From Sthenelais limicola (Eukaryota > Annelida > Polychaeta > Phyllodocida > Sigalionidae): 64,000 nucleotides of DNA. This document shows positions 32,901 to 45,134 of this stretch, one piece after another. The first letter of the stretch is position 1; every line of letters begins with the position of its first letter. Position numbers and translations under genes: made by a program. The DNA is taken from the NCBI GenBank assembly GCA_942159475.1, contig OW804094.1, forward strand, positions 49,038,966 through 49,102,965. Reading direction: 5' to 3'. The notes beneath the pieces are model-generated. The model had not been told where the DNA came from, did no database searches, and saw only the letters and a program-made list of their open reading frames with translations.

Positions 32901-35900
32901 AATTTTCTAAAAAAAAAAAAAGAATTGAGTCTGAATCTGGTCGAATTCACTGTTGTGAGATTCTTAAATATGACATATCACATGACATATCATCATATGA
33001 CATTTTTATACTCTACTAGTCCTGTGGGTGAGTGGATGATTTCAGTTAGACCCTCTGCAGACTGTACTACTGTCTTGTATGACTTGATTTGAATTGTCTT
33101 GATTTGAAAAACGTAATAGGCCTATCATTAAATTTTAGGGAATAGACGTATGGATTATGGCATGGGTTATGGGCTAGTGGACGATGATAGGACAATAGAT
33201 GGGTTCATTATTCTCAGGATACAGATACAAAAAGTCACACGCAATAATGATTGCACATGGCAGTAAGGCTGTTCATGCCTGCTTCAAAATGATTAAAGAT
33301 ATAAATATGATTAAATACTGATGTTGTTAAATTCAGGAAAGTTTATGTCGCAATGTTGCCTTTACGCCATAGCATCACCATTACAAATAAAGAGACCCTC
33401 CTATTCAAACAAAGAGATTTAATAGTAATTAAATTGATATTTTTAAGTCAAACTTCTGGTTAGATTTAGGCCCTCTTTTGCTGGCCAATATCCATTCTCT
33501 AGCTTTGTCTTTTCATTTAATTTTGCTAGCAAAATTAGTGGGTAATTTATCTCATTCTTACACTAAATCATTTGATTAATCAGGTTTAATAAGGCCGAAA
33601 TAAGGCAAAATAATAGAGAAAATATAGGTATCTGAAGCATAAGTGTAGGAATTGAAATATTTGCCCCAGCCTTCCCAAACTTGACCTGCTTTATGCTGAT
33701 ATTCCCTGCTATATGTACACCAACAATTGTATAGATTCAACGAATTTCATTTTTTCTAAAAAAACAACAACAAAAATAATCGCTTTCTGAAAACAAATGC
33801 TGCCGTTTGGTAGAATTACTCACCTATACATTAAGTGTGTAATAGCAGTGTGTATTTGTGTGGAGGGGTGAGGGTGGAGGCAGGGGGATGCTTTCATAGC
33901 CATGATTGGAAACACTTATTCCATGCATTGTAAGACCATAATCAATATATAACATTTTGCCTATTTTTGTTGCAGTCGGTAAAAAATCTCAAATGGGAAG
34001 ATTATGCCCTTTGTGATGATGGAAAGCTATCCAAACGTAATTGATCGAGATTGGGACCGGATCCTTGATAATCGATATGGCAGCCTCCTGACACCGCTAA
34101 TTGCTATGACAAAACTAAAGGCTACAAAACACAACCAAAGTCCTGGGTAGCAATGCCAAGGGAACTACCAGTAAGAAGTTGCATATGAAAGAGAGGTAGG
34201 ACTCATTTCAGGGATATTTTCATTAGTATTTAGGGTTCAGAACCACAGTCAAAACAATGAACATCACAAGAGAAACATATATTGTTGTAGATGAGATACC
34301 TGTTGGTATAATGATATTCTAACAGAAATGGACTCAGTAAATATTTTACCACTATTCGTTACCTTTAACTATGGACCTATTGATTGGCAGTCAGGACCCT
34401 ATGAGGAAGATGAAGATGTTGACAGTCAAGAAGTTGAACTATGTGAGGGCCCAGTGAATGCTGAAGTGCTGAAGCTCGAGCAAGCAACTTACTACAGCCA
34501 GAGAATAGACATCAATGAAGGTATATATATGACCGATTTTCATAAAAAGTAGTCATTTTCACAAAATGCAGTTAAAAAAATGTCGAAAATAGAATTGTTT
34601 TACATTGCTGATTTTTCTTGTAACATAACACCCAGCTGTAGTTCTCCGAAATTCGGCAGCTTAATGTCTCATAATTAGCCTTCTGTGGCCTGGCAAAGTC
34701 TTTCACCTCTATCCAGCCATACACTGCCATCATCGTACATAACGCTCAATATTAAAATATTTAAAGTAGCATTCATCCATGTGGTAGCTTCATTTTAATA
34801 ATTTCTTTCTTTCTCCACCATAAAAAAACTGGCCTATTTATTCAAATTTCGATAATAATTTGATTTATTGCAATAAACATATATAATGTAAAATGATCCT
34901 AAACTCTTGGGTTTTTTTAGTTTCAAATTTTCTCAATTTTTGACATTTTAACTAATAGATTGTATTTCCTCTTAGTTTTCCTATAGATTAGAAGGTATGA
35001 AATGTGTTTTCAGTCATTATATAAATACTATCAGTTAATACATTAAAATGTTTGCTACCTGTTTTAAGTAGCTTAATAGCTGTGTGCGACGTTTGGTGAT
35101 GTGTGATGTATACAGTGACGTTTCACTGTATCACACATATCCTACAGTCAGGAAATCTAATCCTTATGATTTAACCTAACCAATATTTCTACTGAATATC
35201 CAGAACAATACTGTTATTCTTTAGCTTCTAAATTGTGAGGATAGGTTAGTGGTGTGACGTACGGTGATGTATTTAACTTTCCCAACCAGTAGACTGGCAT
35301 TTGGATGATCTTTTAGCTATTAACCCTAAATATTTCTGCGAATTTAAGCTATGGTTATAAAACTATGTGAAAAACGCTACTTGATGATGATTTAGATCTA
35401 TATACTGACTTTATATTTATTGTTGATAGAGGCTTATAAAAAACGTGACATACATAATATAAAAATGGCTAGAATGCACTGCTAAGTGCTTAAGCTCAAT
35501 ATTCAAGCACTTACGATTAAAATACATGAAATACTTGTTTTAAATAGGCCTAGCTGAAAGCTTTCCGACATAGGCCTATAGAGCTACCATCCCACTTCCT
35601 AAATATGAGTTTTTACATAAAATATATCCTACTGATTTGAATAATTTAGGTAAATGGGTTTGCCTTGCAACATAGGCCTACTATCAATTGCTTGAAAGCC
35701 CCCCTCTCATGACCTTTAGATGATCTGTGCTCAGTATTTAATAAAATATTTCATAAAAAATATAAATATGATTAAATACTGTTGTTAAATTCAGGAGAGT
35801 GTGTTGCAATGTCGGCATCACACAATAGCGTCGCCGTTACACTATGATTTTTTATAAATTAAGAGACCCTCTTGTTCAAACAGTGATTTTTATAGTAATA

Positions 35901-38900
35901 CAATGGATATTTCTTAACAAAATCAAGTCAAACTTCTTAGAACCAGGGCTTCTTTTGCAGACCAACATTCATCTTCTAGCTTTGACTTTTCATTTACTTA
36001 TTGTAGCTGAATTAGTGGGTAATTAAATCTCATTCTTAATCATTTGATAAATAGGGTTTAATAAGGCAAAATAATAGGGAAAATATAGGTATCTGAAGCA
36101 AAGGTTTAGGAATCGAAATATTTGCCCCAGCCTTTCCAAACTTCGTCTGCATAATGCTGATATGCCCTAAGTTTTAATCACATATGATAGCATTTTGGGC
36201 ATAAGTTTTTGATTTCTTTCTCATGACTCAGAAAAACTTGGATAGTACTCAACGTAAGCTTGTTATAATTGGAACGTTGAGTATCTTGTCAGTTATTGAC
36301 AATATTCATATACTTACGTATCTATTAGTATTTATTGTGTTTATACAAAATCCTGATCTCAAAACAAGGTAAAGCAGATGTAAGTATAAGACATGTCAGC
36401 TCAATAATTCAGTAACATGATAGTAATTAAAGGAACGTAACATTATTTACTATAATAAGTTTTTAAAATTCTAACTGTTTGCAGGTTCAGATGCATAGGA
36501 CTAGCTGGAGACTGGCCAACGTAACCATGGTTTCACCGCCTGGAGCCCTTACCCATGAAAAGAAATTGACAGGTATGTTTATTGGTGACTATAACATCCT
36601 GTACCTCCTCCTGGAGATCCCCCTGTACCCCCTCCTGTACGTCTCCCTGTACCCACTCCTCAATGTCCCTCTGCACCCCCTCCTGTATCCCCCCTGTACG
36701 TCCCCCTGTACCTTCTCCTGTATGTCCCCCTGTACCTTCTCCTGTACCCCCTCCTGTACGTCCCCCTGTACCTTCTCCTGTACGTCCCCCTGTACCCACT
36801 CCTGTATCGCCCCTGTACCTTCTGTATCCCTCCTGTACGTCCCTCTGCACCCCCTCCTGTATCCCTCCTGTACGTCCCCCACTACATCCCCCTGGAAGCC
36901 CTCCTGTACCCCCTACTGTACGTAACATCCCCCTGTGCCTCCTCCTGTACGTCCCCCTATACCCCCTCCTGTATGTCCCCCTGTACTTCCTCCTGTACGT
37001 CCCCCTTGTACCCACTCCTGTACGTCCCCCTGTACTTCCTCCTGTATGTCCCCCTATACCCCCTCCTGTACATCCCCCTGTACTTCCTCCTGTACGTCCC
37101 CCTGTACCCACTCCTGTATGTCCCCCTGTACCTCCTCCTGTACGTCCCCCTATAACCCCTCCTGTACGTCCCCCTGTACCCCCTCCTGTACGTCCACCCG
37201 TACCTTCTCCTGTACGTCCCCCTGTACCCCCTCCTGTACGTCCCCCTGTACCCACTCCTCAATGTCTCTCTGCACTCCCTCCTGTACCTCCTCCTGTATG
37301 TTCCCCTGTATGTCCCCCTGTACCCCTCCTGTATGTCCCCCTGTACCCACTCCTGTATGTCCCTCTGCACCCCCTCCTGTATCCCTCCTGTATGTCCCCC
37401 TGCACCACCTTCTGTACGTCCCCCTGTACCCCCTACTGTACGTACCCCTGTACCCCCTCCTGTAGTCCCCCTGTACTTCCTCCTGTATCCCCCTGCACCC
37501 CCTCCTGTACGTTCCCCTGTACCTCCTGTACGTCCCCCTGTACCCCTCCAGTATGTCCCCCTGTACCTCCTCTTGTACCCCCTCCTGTATCTTCCCCTGT
37601 ACCTACTCCTCTATGTCCCTCTGCACCCCCTCCTGTACGTCCCCCTGTACCTCCTCCTGTACGTCCCCCTGTACCCCTCCTGTATGTCCCCCTGTACCCC
37701 TCCTGTATGTCCCCCTGTACCCCTGCTGTATGACCCTGTTCACCCCCTCCTATATCCTCGCTGTACGTTCCCCTGTGCCCCTCCTGTACATCCACCTGTA
37801 CCCACTCATGTACGTCCCCCTGTACCCAATCCTGTAGCCCCTGTAGCCCCTCTTGTACGTCCACCTGTACCCCCTCTTGTACGTCCCCTGTACCCCCTCC
37901 TGTACGTCCCCCTGTGCCCCTCCTGTATGTCCCTCTGTATCCCTCATGTACGTCCTTCCATACCTTCTGCTTTTTACCTCCTCTGGAATCTCCTCCTGTA
38001 CCTCCCCCTTTAAGGTTTGCTACCTGATTGTGATCCTGTACTTTTCATTAATATGATCGTATCCCTTGTCCAGTAGCCTCTCCTGTATCTCCAACAGTAC
38101 CTTTCCTGTATAATAACCATATATTTCCTCCTTTTGAAAGTACAGGGAATGAAGAAAAGGTTTGGAGATCTGAAAATCGTTATAAATACACATCCACCCT
38201 AATATCACATAGTGAATTGGGAGACCCGAGACCGTTGTCCTCTGTCAAATTGTAACAGTGGGGACCTACATGATTTTACTGAGACCCCAAAAAGAATTAT
38301 TACTTTTAACATGAGAAAAGGTTCTCCTCAGATAAAGATCTCATGAGTTCATCTTTCCCGTTTAATTTGTGGTCCTGGCCCAAGAGGGAGACTAAGCTTA
38401 ATAAATATATAGTCTTCATGCCAATCAAAAGTGATTGAAAAAATAACCCAGAATACATTCAGGGAAATCCCCGTAGCTATGCTGTTATTGACAACAAATA
38501 TGTAATGTTTTCCGCAATATTTATTTGGGCTATATCCATAGACCTAGTCATCTGCAAATTTGAATATGGTTGCCATGTCTAAAATATGTAATCAGAAGTT
38601 TCCTTATATTTACAGGATCTACATCAATATTAGCTCAACAAGTCAAATCTTATCCAGCAACAGATGCCATGTTTCATCCCAAGGTTTCTTTAGTCTACCA
38701 GCAGTCGGGAGCATTCCTATTGAGGGGCTACAATTCCAATGATACAATTAGCAAGATCTACCAGTCTACCATTATTCGGCCTGCTGCATTATATATGTGA
38801 CACATGTGTGCAGATTATCTTGAAATAGTATTTGTGATAGAAACATTGAGACTACTATGAAACGACCCCCACTTATCACAAGATAAAAGATAACCAAGTG

Positions 38901-39083
38901 TTAGTTTTTCTGAAAAAGGCTGAGGACAAGTCTTAGGCTAGGGAGCTGGCCGAGTATGGACTGGAAGCCTATGAAGAGGAGGAGGATGAAGAAGTCATGG
39001 AGGTTGAGCTGAAGGAGAAACCAAGTCTGCGCTTGTCCCCTACTTTAGAGACACATGAGGAGGTGCCAGAACAAGTGGAGTGA
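29970..39083 (+). CDS. split gene of unrecognised family (at least 6 exons)
   Basis: Exons inferred by splice sites and frame: 29970-29999 (MFGTPHQNLW, Kozak-like GCCATG, donor GTAAGT); 33976-34036; 34326-34520; 36485-36572; 38616 to about 38797; 38942-39083 (stop TGA). Joins 1-2-3 and 4-5-6 keep phase. Exon 3 ends in phase 1 while exon 4 starts in phase 0, so one exon between 34521 and 36484 is missing from my model. Product pieces: WEDYALCDDGKLSK, YGPIDWQSGPYEEDEDVD, a segment TSWRLANVTMVSPPGALTHE, DAMFHPKVSLVYQQSGAFLL, and an acidic C-terminus EAYEEEEDEEVMEVELKEK. No signal peptide or membrane segment is seen, so cytosolic or nuclear. The last intron uses a weak donor (GTGACA); without it the protein would end at the TGA at 38798. 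I know no family for it. Confidence 0.5.
30430..30820. repeat. purine-rich (GGGGAGA)n-like low-complexity DNA
   Basis: Two G/A-rich blocks (about 30430-30520 and 30670-30810) in an intron. The frames across them are compositional. Confidence 0.6.
31020..31060 (-). ncRNA. hammerhead-like core motif (CTGATGA...GAAA)
   Basis: On the minus strand CTGATGA (31046-31052) is followed by a GCC/GGC-capable spacer and GAAAGC (31025-31030). The two conserved hammerhead boxes flank a possible short stem II. Such motifs are known in Penelope-like elements and retrozymes. The outer stems cannot be demonstrated here. Confidence 0.25.
31070..31118. repeat. (TA)n microsatellite
   Basis: Two runs of alternating TA separated by CCA. 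Confidence 0.85.
31119..33299. other. intron 1 of the unrecognised gene, remainder
   Basis: No exon with supporting splice sites or recognisable coding similarity was found. Open frames near 31357-31590 and 31638-31964 have no recognisable domain. Confidence 0.35.
33300..33709 (+). repeat. 410-bp intronic direct repeat, copy 1
   Basis: Shares with 35760-36170, in the same order, ATATAAATATGATTAAATAC, AGAGACCCTC, GTCAAACTTCT, CTAGCTTTG, TTAGTGGGTAATT, ATAGGTATCTGAAGCA and GAAATATTTGCCCCAGCC. Confidence 0.8.
33976..34036 (+). CDS. exon 2 of unrecognised gene
   Basis: Acceptor TTTTTGTTGCAG; reads SVKNLKWEDYALCDDGKLSK; donor GTAATT in phase 1. Confidence 0.45.
34326..34520 (+). CDS. exon 3 of unrecognised gene
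   Basis: Acceptor ATTCTAACAG; 65 codons with an acidic centre (YEEDEDVDSQEVELCEG); donor GTATAT, phase 1. Confidence 0.5.
35760..36170 (+). repeat. 410-bp intronic direct repeat, copy 2
   Basis: Second copy of the block at 33300-33709. Each copy lies 260-315 bases upstream of an exon of the same gene. Confidence 0.8.
36485..36572 (+). CDS. exon 4 of unrecognised gene
   Basis: Acceptor CTGTTTGCAG; reads VQMHRTSWRLANVTMV, then SPPGALTHEKKLT; donor GTATGT, phase 1. Confidence 0.5.
36595..38012. repeat. 1.4-kb minisatellite, about 24-bp unit
   Basis: Head-to-tail variants of CCTGTACGTCCCCCTGTACC, with two half-unit types (TGTACGTCCCCC and TGTACCCCCTCC). The unit is a multiple of three and nearly stop-free in several frames, which produces long false frames on both strands. 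It starts 22 bases after the donor of exon 4. One strand is very G-rich, with GGGGG runs every 12 bases. Confidence 0.95.
38616..38800 (+). CDS. exon 5 of unrecognised gene
   Basis: Acceptor CCTTATATTTACAG; reads STSILAQQVKSYPATDAMF, then HPKVSLVYQQSGAFLLRGY. An in-frame TGA ends the frame at 38800 unless the donor at about 38797/38798 is used. Confidence 0.5.
38942..39083 (+). CDS. exon 6 of unrecognised gene (acidic C-terminus)
   Basis: Acceptor CTTAGGCTAG; reads ELAEYGLEAYEEEEDEE, then VMEVELKEKPSLRLSP and ends THEEVPEQVE before TGA. The phase fits exon 5 if the weak donor is used. Confidence 0.4.
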
Positions 39084-39509
39084 ATTCGAAAATTCATACA
39101 TCCCTACCCTTTTCCATTGATGTCCTAATTCCGCTTTGCTATACATGTGCCAAAACCAGAGGTATTTCATTGACCTGAAAAACATTTCTCAAAAGGGAGC
39201 ACCCATGTTCTTACATTCGATTGGATGTTAAACCATGAAGCTATGTGTGTTGAAGTCTTCTGTATAGGAGAATTGAAGATCTTCCTTCATGTATAATGAA
39301 TGAGAAAGGTGTATCTTGATGTTCTCGTCAATACAAATTTGATTTCTCCCACACAATTTGGGATGTTATATAAATACAAATATTTAATATACAATACCAT
39401 TGATGGTGGAACGTTTGGACAACTTTTCTAGTTTGTATCTGTTACAGAAACCATTTCATAACGAGGTGACACATAATTTATGATTACGTTCTCAATTGAA
39501 ATATTTTAC

Positions 39510-39805
39510 TAGTACCATTCGCCCACCCCCTCCTCCACTCACCCCCTCTCATACCATCACCCCATCTCACCCCTCCCCTCCTATACTCACCCCCTGTCAT
39601 ACCCTCACCCCATCTCACCCCTCCCCTCCTACACTGACCCCTTCTCATACCCTCACCCCATCTCACCCCTCCCCTCTTACACTCACACCATCACCCCATT
39701 TCAACTCTCCCCTCCAGCACTCACCCCCTCTCATACCATCACCCCATCTCACTCCTTCCCTTCTCCACTCACCCCTTCTCATAGCCTCACCTCATCTCGC
39801 CCCCC
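39510..39805. repeat. 48-bp minisatellite, about 6 units
   Basis: CACCCCATCTCAC recurs at 48-base spacing (39561, 39609 and 39657 measured), with TCATACC-TCACCCCATCTC as core. It lies in the probable 3' UTR of the plus-strand gene. Confidence 0.9.
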
Positions 39806-40635
39806 CTGATTTCTCCATAGGTTCCAAGGTTGTTGTTGTAACGTTTTTATTGCTCTGACAGGTACATCTCGATGTTGCCATCGTTTTTTTTGTTTGTAGC
39901 CTTGATGATTCTTAGCTGGTAACACTTTTCATTTATATTAGGGAATGTTTTGTTGAAATATTAGGATTTCGAAAATTATTTTTCCACAATTACAGTTTTG
40001 ATATTTGACATTGTGCACATGCCCAGGTCGCCGTCACAGCTTTTAAGGTATGGCCGATTGTAGGTGCAACTAGATGGTGCTTGCTAGTGTATTTAATGAT
40101 CCTATGTATGTGAAGGTATAGGATCCTTGGTGTATTTGTGCGAAATCTGTGATTTCTTTAGGCTTGTATAATTATAATTATTATTACTAAGGAGCAGGTA
40201 GTTGTTTCCTAATATCATGTTTAATGTTTATGCATCTCAAGATAATCGCGGGGATTAGTGGTATCCCTGAATGATCTGCCCTTCAGAGGGAATAACTATG
40301 CATGTAAAATCCAAATGGAAGTACTATACATGGATAAATGTGTTTGAAATGAATGATAAATGAGTAAACTGTATTATCATGTGAGTGCAGTATTTCAAGG
40401 CTTCAGTAACCTGTGTTATTTTTAACTGGATACTTCTGGCAGTGCATTGGTTAAAATATGAAAATACATAGTGTCTTGATGTCTCAGTTCATAAATTATG
40501 GCAGTTTCATATTGATTTTGATTCATTTTGAGGCTTCAGTCAACTACAATTTTAAGCCCGATAATAATCTGTAATGAGAGGCTAGTCCTCCCCCAATGCC
40601 TGGCTGTGCCAAGCACATACAATTGTAGATAAAGT

Positions 40636-40666
40636 AATAAATGTGTATGTGATGAATGTAAATAAA
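40636..40666 (+). terminator. two AATAAA polyadenylation signals
   Basis: AATAAA at 40636-40641 and 40661-40666, about 1.6 kb after the proposed stop at 39083. They would end the 3' UTR of the plus-strand gene near 40690. Confidence 0.45.
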
Positions 40667-40859
40667 GTGTTTCTTTATATGATTTCCAGTGTTTGTTACC
40701 ATTTCCTTTCTAGTTAGTCATATTGAAATTGTTTTAGGTTTTCATCAGGGGTATACTACTAGCCTGTGACACCCCAGGAATTGCAGCTTCCTAGTCTGTC
40801 ACAGGGGATAATAGCACTATAAAACCTGTGAATTCCTATTTTTCATAATTTGAATGAAT

Positions 40860-41195
40860 GAAAATCATCCTAACAAAAAACAGTCAAGTTAAAGGGCCAC
40901 TGAAAAAAAACGGTCAAACCTTGGTTACCACCAAAAAAAAACCGGGTCAAATATTGGTAAAAAAAACAGCCAGCATTGAGATGACTGGGATTTATCGGTC
41001 ACTGACCGTTTTTCGTTTTTCGGTCACCAAATTTCTGACCGTTTTTTTTCTCGGTCACCAAAAGTGGTGACCGTTTTTTTTTTTCGGTCACCAAAATCTG
41101 ACCGTTTTTTTTCGGTCACTGAAAATCTGACCGTTTTTTTCTCGGTCAGTGCCTGGCAATTGGATGCCAGCGAATTCCTGAGAAAAAACGGTCAC
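40860..41195. repeat. array of CGGTCAC / GTGACCG hairpin units
   Basis: CGGTCA and TGACCG words joined by poly-A/T runs recur more than twelve times; for example CGGTCACCAAAATCTGACCG forms a small inverted repeat. Spacing 15-35 bases, with alternating orientation. Confidence 0.75.
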
Positions 41196-43254
41196 TCACC
41201 GAGGTTGGGTCTATCAGTGTACAGGGCTTCTGAAACGTCCTTATCACCCAAATCCTTTCCTATGAATAGAATTTTCCACATTTACATTAAGCTGTGCATC
41301 AGATACACTGCATGTCTTTGGGAGGGTACACACAATAATATGTAGCACCTGCCTTAAGTACCGTACCAACAATACCAATGGCAATGCACAACCAAAGGCA
41401 AAGCTATGGAACTTACTCTAATTATGGCAATTGCCATTTATATAGGGTAGCTTCAACTGCAAGAGAAGACCTGAATACAAATAACAGATGGGGACTCCAA
41501 AGGGAATCGTTCGGGAAATATATAATTGATTTTTATTTCCAAAGTTGGTTCTGCCTTTTGTTTTACAAACAGCTCTTCTAGGCCCACCTTTACTAAAACA
41601 AGATGTCTGAACAATGATAAAATATCATAAAGTATCGTTTAGGACATTTCAATGATCATAGGATCATTAGGGTTGTACAAAATTACTAGATTTACAGTAT
41701 TCTTATACATAAGTCAATCAATCTAGATTTCCTATTCTTAACAAATCCCTAGGTGGGAACAAATCTTTTCATCTATATTACACAATTGAGAGACGATTCC
41801 TATACTGGATAATTTTAAAAGACGCGTGAAGCTGCCATAAAATGTACAATTCGCCTTCACCAATCCTCTCAAATAACCCTAATTTAGACATAAATAAGGT
41901 TTAAAGTACATCTCAACATAGGCAAACAGATCGTTTGAATCAAGGCAATACCATATAATATATCAGATATAGCTTGAATTTATCATTTTTCAGTAAAATT
42001 TAGTAGAATTTACTAAATGTGTAGATCTGCTGATTGTATCTTTTTCGACTATCTGACCCAGATACATGTTTCATTACATATGTTTCACCTATTTCCACCT
42101 TTTGATTTAATTTGATTTGAAAGTATGTTTATTTAGGAACAATAACATTTCATCACGGTGATATTTTCAGTATTGCCTGATATTACAAATATTTTAAATT
42201 TTAAAGGCATACTTCGCTGAATGACATTACAGAAATAGCCAGTTAAACGGCTATACAGGCTTACAGGCACCTTAAGTCTTACAGGCTCAATTCTGCTGAA
42301 CTCAAATAGTCGGATAGGGTGCGAATTTAACAGCAGTGGCGCTGTAGGCTGCATTATCTCCCAGTAGGCTGAGACGGAAGCTTCCGCCTTAGGTGTTCGC
42401 GCCGGCCGCCACCTACGAAAACGGCAATAACACCAGCAAAAAATGTGAGGATGGTCACGGGATTAAAAAATATGAAAAGAGTATATTCTCAGCTATCCGT
42501 AGGTATATAATTTTACCTATTTGAAAAAGTAGAGGCCGAGCAATGTTACAATCATGTTTAGGCCTACTCTGTTTCTAAGGTTGCGGGAGCCATAGCCGGA
42601 AGCTCCCGCCTTAGCTTTATCTCCGCCTCCAGGTGGCGTGATGGTCGGATAGCTTATTTTCGCGCTATCAAGGATAAGGAGAATATAGTTGGAATGTTTG
42701 TTTTTCCTAATGTTAATACATGTATATATACGTTAACTGGATATTCACTCGTTTTTGGTACATAATAAAATATCATCAGCACAGAATCTTCTGTTTCTGT
42801 TTCTGCTCTGTTCTGTTTCGCAGCATATAATCATTTTTCAATATTTTTTTTTTTTGGACGTGTTTATTTTCAAACAGAAAAAAATGGGAAAACAAGCAGA
42901 AGTAACTATAAGTCTTAACATAAGTACATTTTGGTAAGGTTTTTTTTAGTCATAATAGTCTCATAATAGCTGAGAATGCAGCTTTAAGGTCGACAGGCAT
43001 ATATTTATATGATGATGTAAACAGTGCATATAATATTATGATGCAGTGAAGGCTTTGCATTGCAATGCGCCACTGTTGATGGACAAATGGCCAGATGTCA
43101 ATAGTGAGTTTCCTTGATTTGTGCAATTAATCTGGTATCAGAATTGTACCAATATGTAAAAATAAAAATAGATTATTTGTCTATAAATCTCTGCTGACTA
43201 GGTCTTCTCCACTAGTAATGTTACCAGAAACCAAATTATGCATGGAAGAAAACC
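41196..43254. other. intergenic stretch
   Basis: No gene supported. Two GC-rich blocks (about 42371-42412 and 42590-42642) share GGAAGCT-CCGCCTTAG and a CCACC/GGTGGCG motif, suggesting a duplicated element end. Confidence 0.35.
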
Positions 43255-43385
43255 GTCGAGAAGTGGAATTTTTTATAATTTAAAAAACCTGGCTTTAATT
43301 ACTTTAATCTAAAAAATGCTAGAAAAATACGTAACCTATTTTGAAGTACAAAAAAATCAATAAATGTATAAATAAATTCATTATA
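43255..43385 (-). repeat. diverged, inverted piece of modular repeat A (R half)
   Basis: On the minus strand it reads ATTTATTGATTTTTTTGTAC, TTCAAAATAGGTTACGTA, TTTTCTAGCATTTTTTAGAT and AAAGCCAGG, matching the start of the R half near 25660-25760. Confidence 0.6.
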
Positions 43386-45134
43386 TGTGACAACCAAGTC
43401 ACGTCCAGGTCGTGTGCCAGGTCGTTAGCTGAGTGTCATGACGTCATATGACAATCCCACACCTCAAATAAGCTTGATTTCAGTACAGTTCGGTCACCCA
43501 GGTCGTGACCCTGTCCCTGAAAAAATGGCAAAGGGATCATGGCTGTTGCAACCATTGCGACCCTATTTTGACGTCACCCCTTCGTGTGATTGCAAAACGG
43601 AGAGTCAGATGAGATTATCTAGAAAAAGAAACTTTATATAGGGCACCCTTATTTTAGGCCATAGCATTCCAAATATATGAAGAAAATATTTTCCTTTTCC
43701 TATTGCCATCCATTTCACATGCACAATAAACAGGCCTACTCTAGCATATAATTTTATTTGCCTGACGCAGAACCTAAAATCTTTTGTTTTTACAAATCCT
43801 TTTATTCATCATAACCTGCCTTCTGGGCCCATACAATGCTAAACATATAGTGAATAAATTGTTTATGCAAAAATAAAGTGTCAATATTATGTGTACATAT
43901 GAGAACAACAGAAACACCCCTTGAGATATAGCATTGGTTGACATTAACCTGACCGACACTTGGATACCTAGGCGCATTAAGGCCAGAGTCATGTATTCAA
44001 TGTAGTAGGGGGTGAGGGGTCTACACATTAAATTTGAGAAAAGTCCTCGGAAACGAATGTTTTGTCACCGACGCAAGATATATACGGGAGCTAGCAAAAC
44101 GTGGACACAACATATAAGTAGAAAAATGGTACATGAGGTATATAAAACCTAAGAGGCTTGGGACAAGAGATGGATACATAGTTATTGACATATTTAACCT
44201 TTTAATTAAGTGATTATTTCACATAGGTCCTCCCTTACCCTCCTCCAGGGCAGAGACCTGTCACCTTTACCTGCCCACTTGGACATACCTTTAATCGAAA
44301 TATCACACCTGTAGCTTAACTCATATATGAGGAATCACTTTTGTAAAGACGTTTCTGCCTATGAACATAGGCCTTCGTTTGTCAAATCCGAATATATGAT
44401 TCTACAAGGTTCTACGCTCACCTTACCGAACTTTCTTGTTATAATTTCTTTTCAATCTTCAAATTCCTCATCAGACAATTATTGAATCTGTTGCCATCTA
44501 TTGTATTAAGACTTGTTTGTTTTTTTCATTTTGATAAGACAACCTTTGACAAACAATCCAAGATACTAAGATATATCAAATATATATTATATCTCCTATA
44601 TTAGTATAGATTTTCCCCTCGTTGAGGAGGTTGACACTGTTCATCATGACTCTGAGCGATGCTCTTGGGATTGCTCTTCCCAGCTCCAAACTTTCCACAA
44701 AGGTCTCATGGTCTTAGGTCTTACTATTCGTATGTGAGTGACAGAGTGGCTAGACCCAGATGTAAATATTAGTATAGAAGATGCACTAACACTCCATAAC
44801 CAACCTTGTATGAGTGGCACAGTGACATCGAATTTAACACCCTGTAAGCCGAATAGTATGTCTACAAGTTCTAATCGCCTTTTACCTTATACCTACTTTG
44901 CTGTTTATATCATTACGGCACACTTGTTATTCTGCTGATGTCAAAAGAGAACACAATTTTTTCAACTATGTGTTTCATACAACAATGTAAATATTTACCA
45001 CTGGGGCAATTGAAAAACCTGGTAAAAAGGGATTTGGTAATCCAGTTTAAATAAAATTGTTTAAAAGTTTTAGTTTCCAATACCCCAGTTCAACATCTTT
45101 TTACCTGATTTGATGTTTCTGTTAATCCATAGAA
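43386..45134. other. region 3' of the CUB/sushi gene
   Basis: Likely contains the 3' UTR of the minus-strand gene; a minus-strand AATAAA is present near 43800. No coding region is supported. Confidence 0.35.

Noticed and set aside
36533..38013. Long Pro- and Gly-rich frames on both strands (up to 383 codons)
   Set aside because: They arise from a 24-base minisatellite whose unit is a multiple of three; overlapping frames on both strands are equally open and none has a domain.
39484..39858. Thr/Pro/Ser-rich frames
   Set aside because: They lie in the 48-base minisatellite of the probable 3' UTR.
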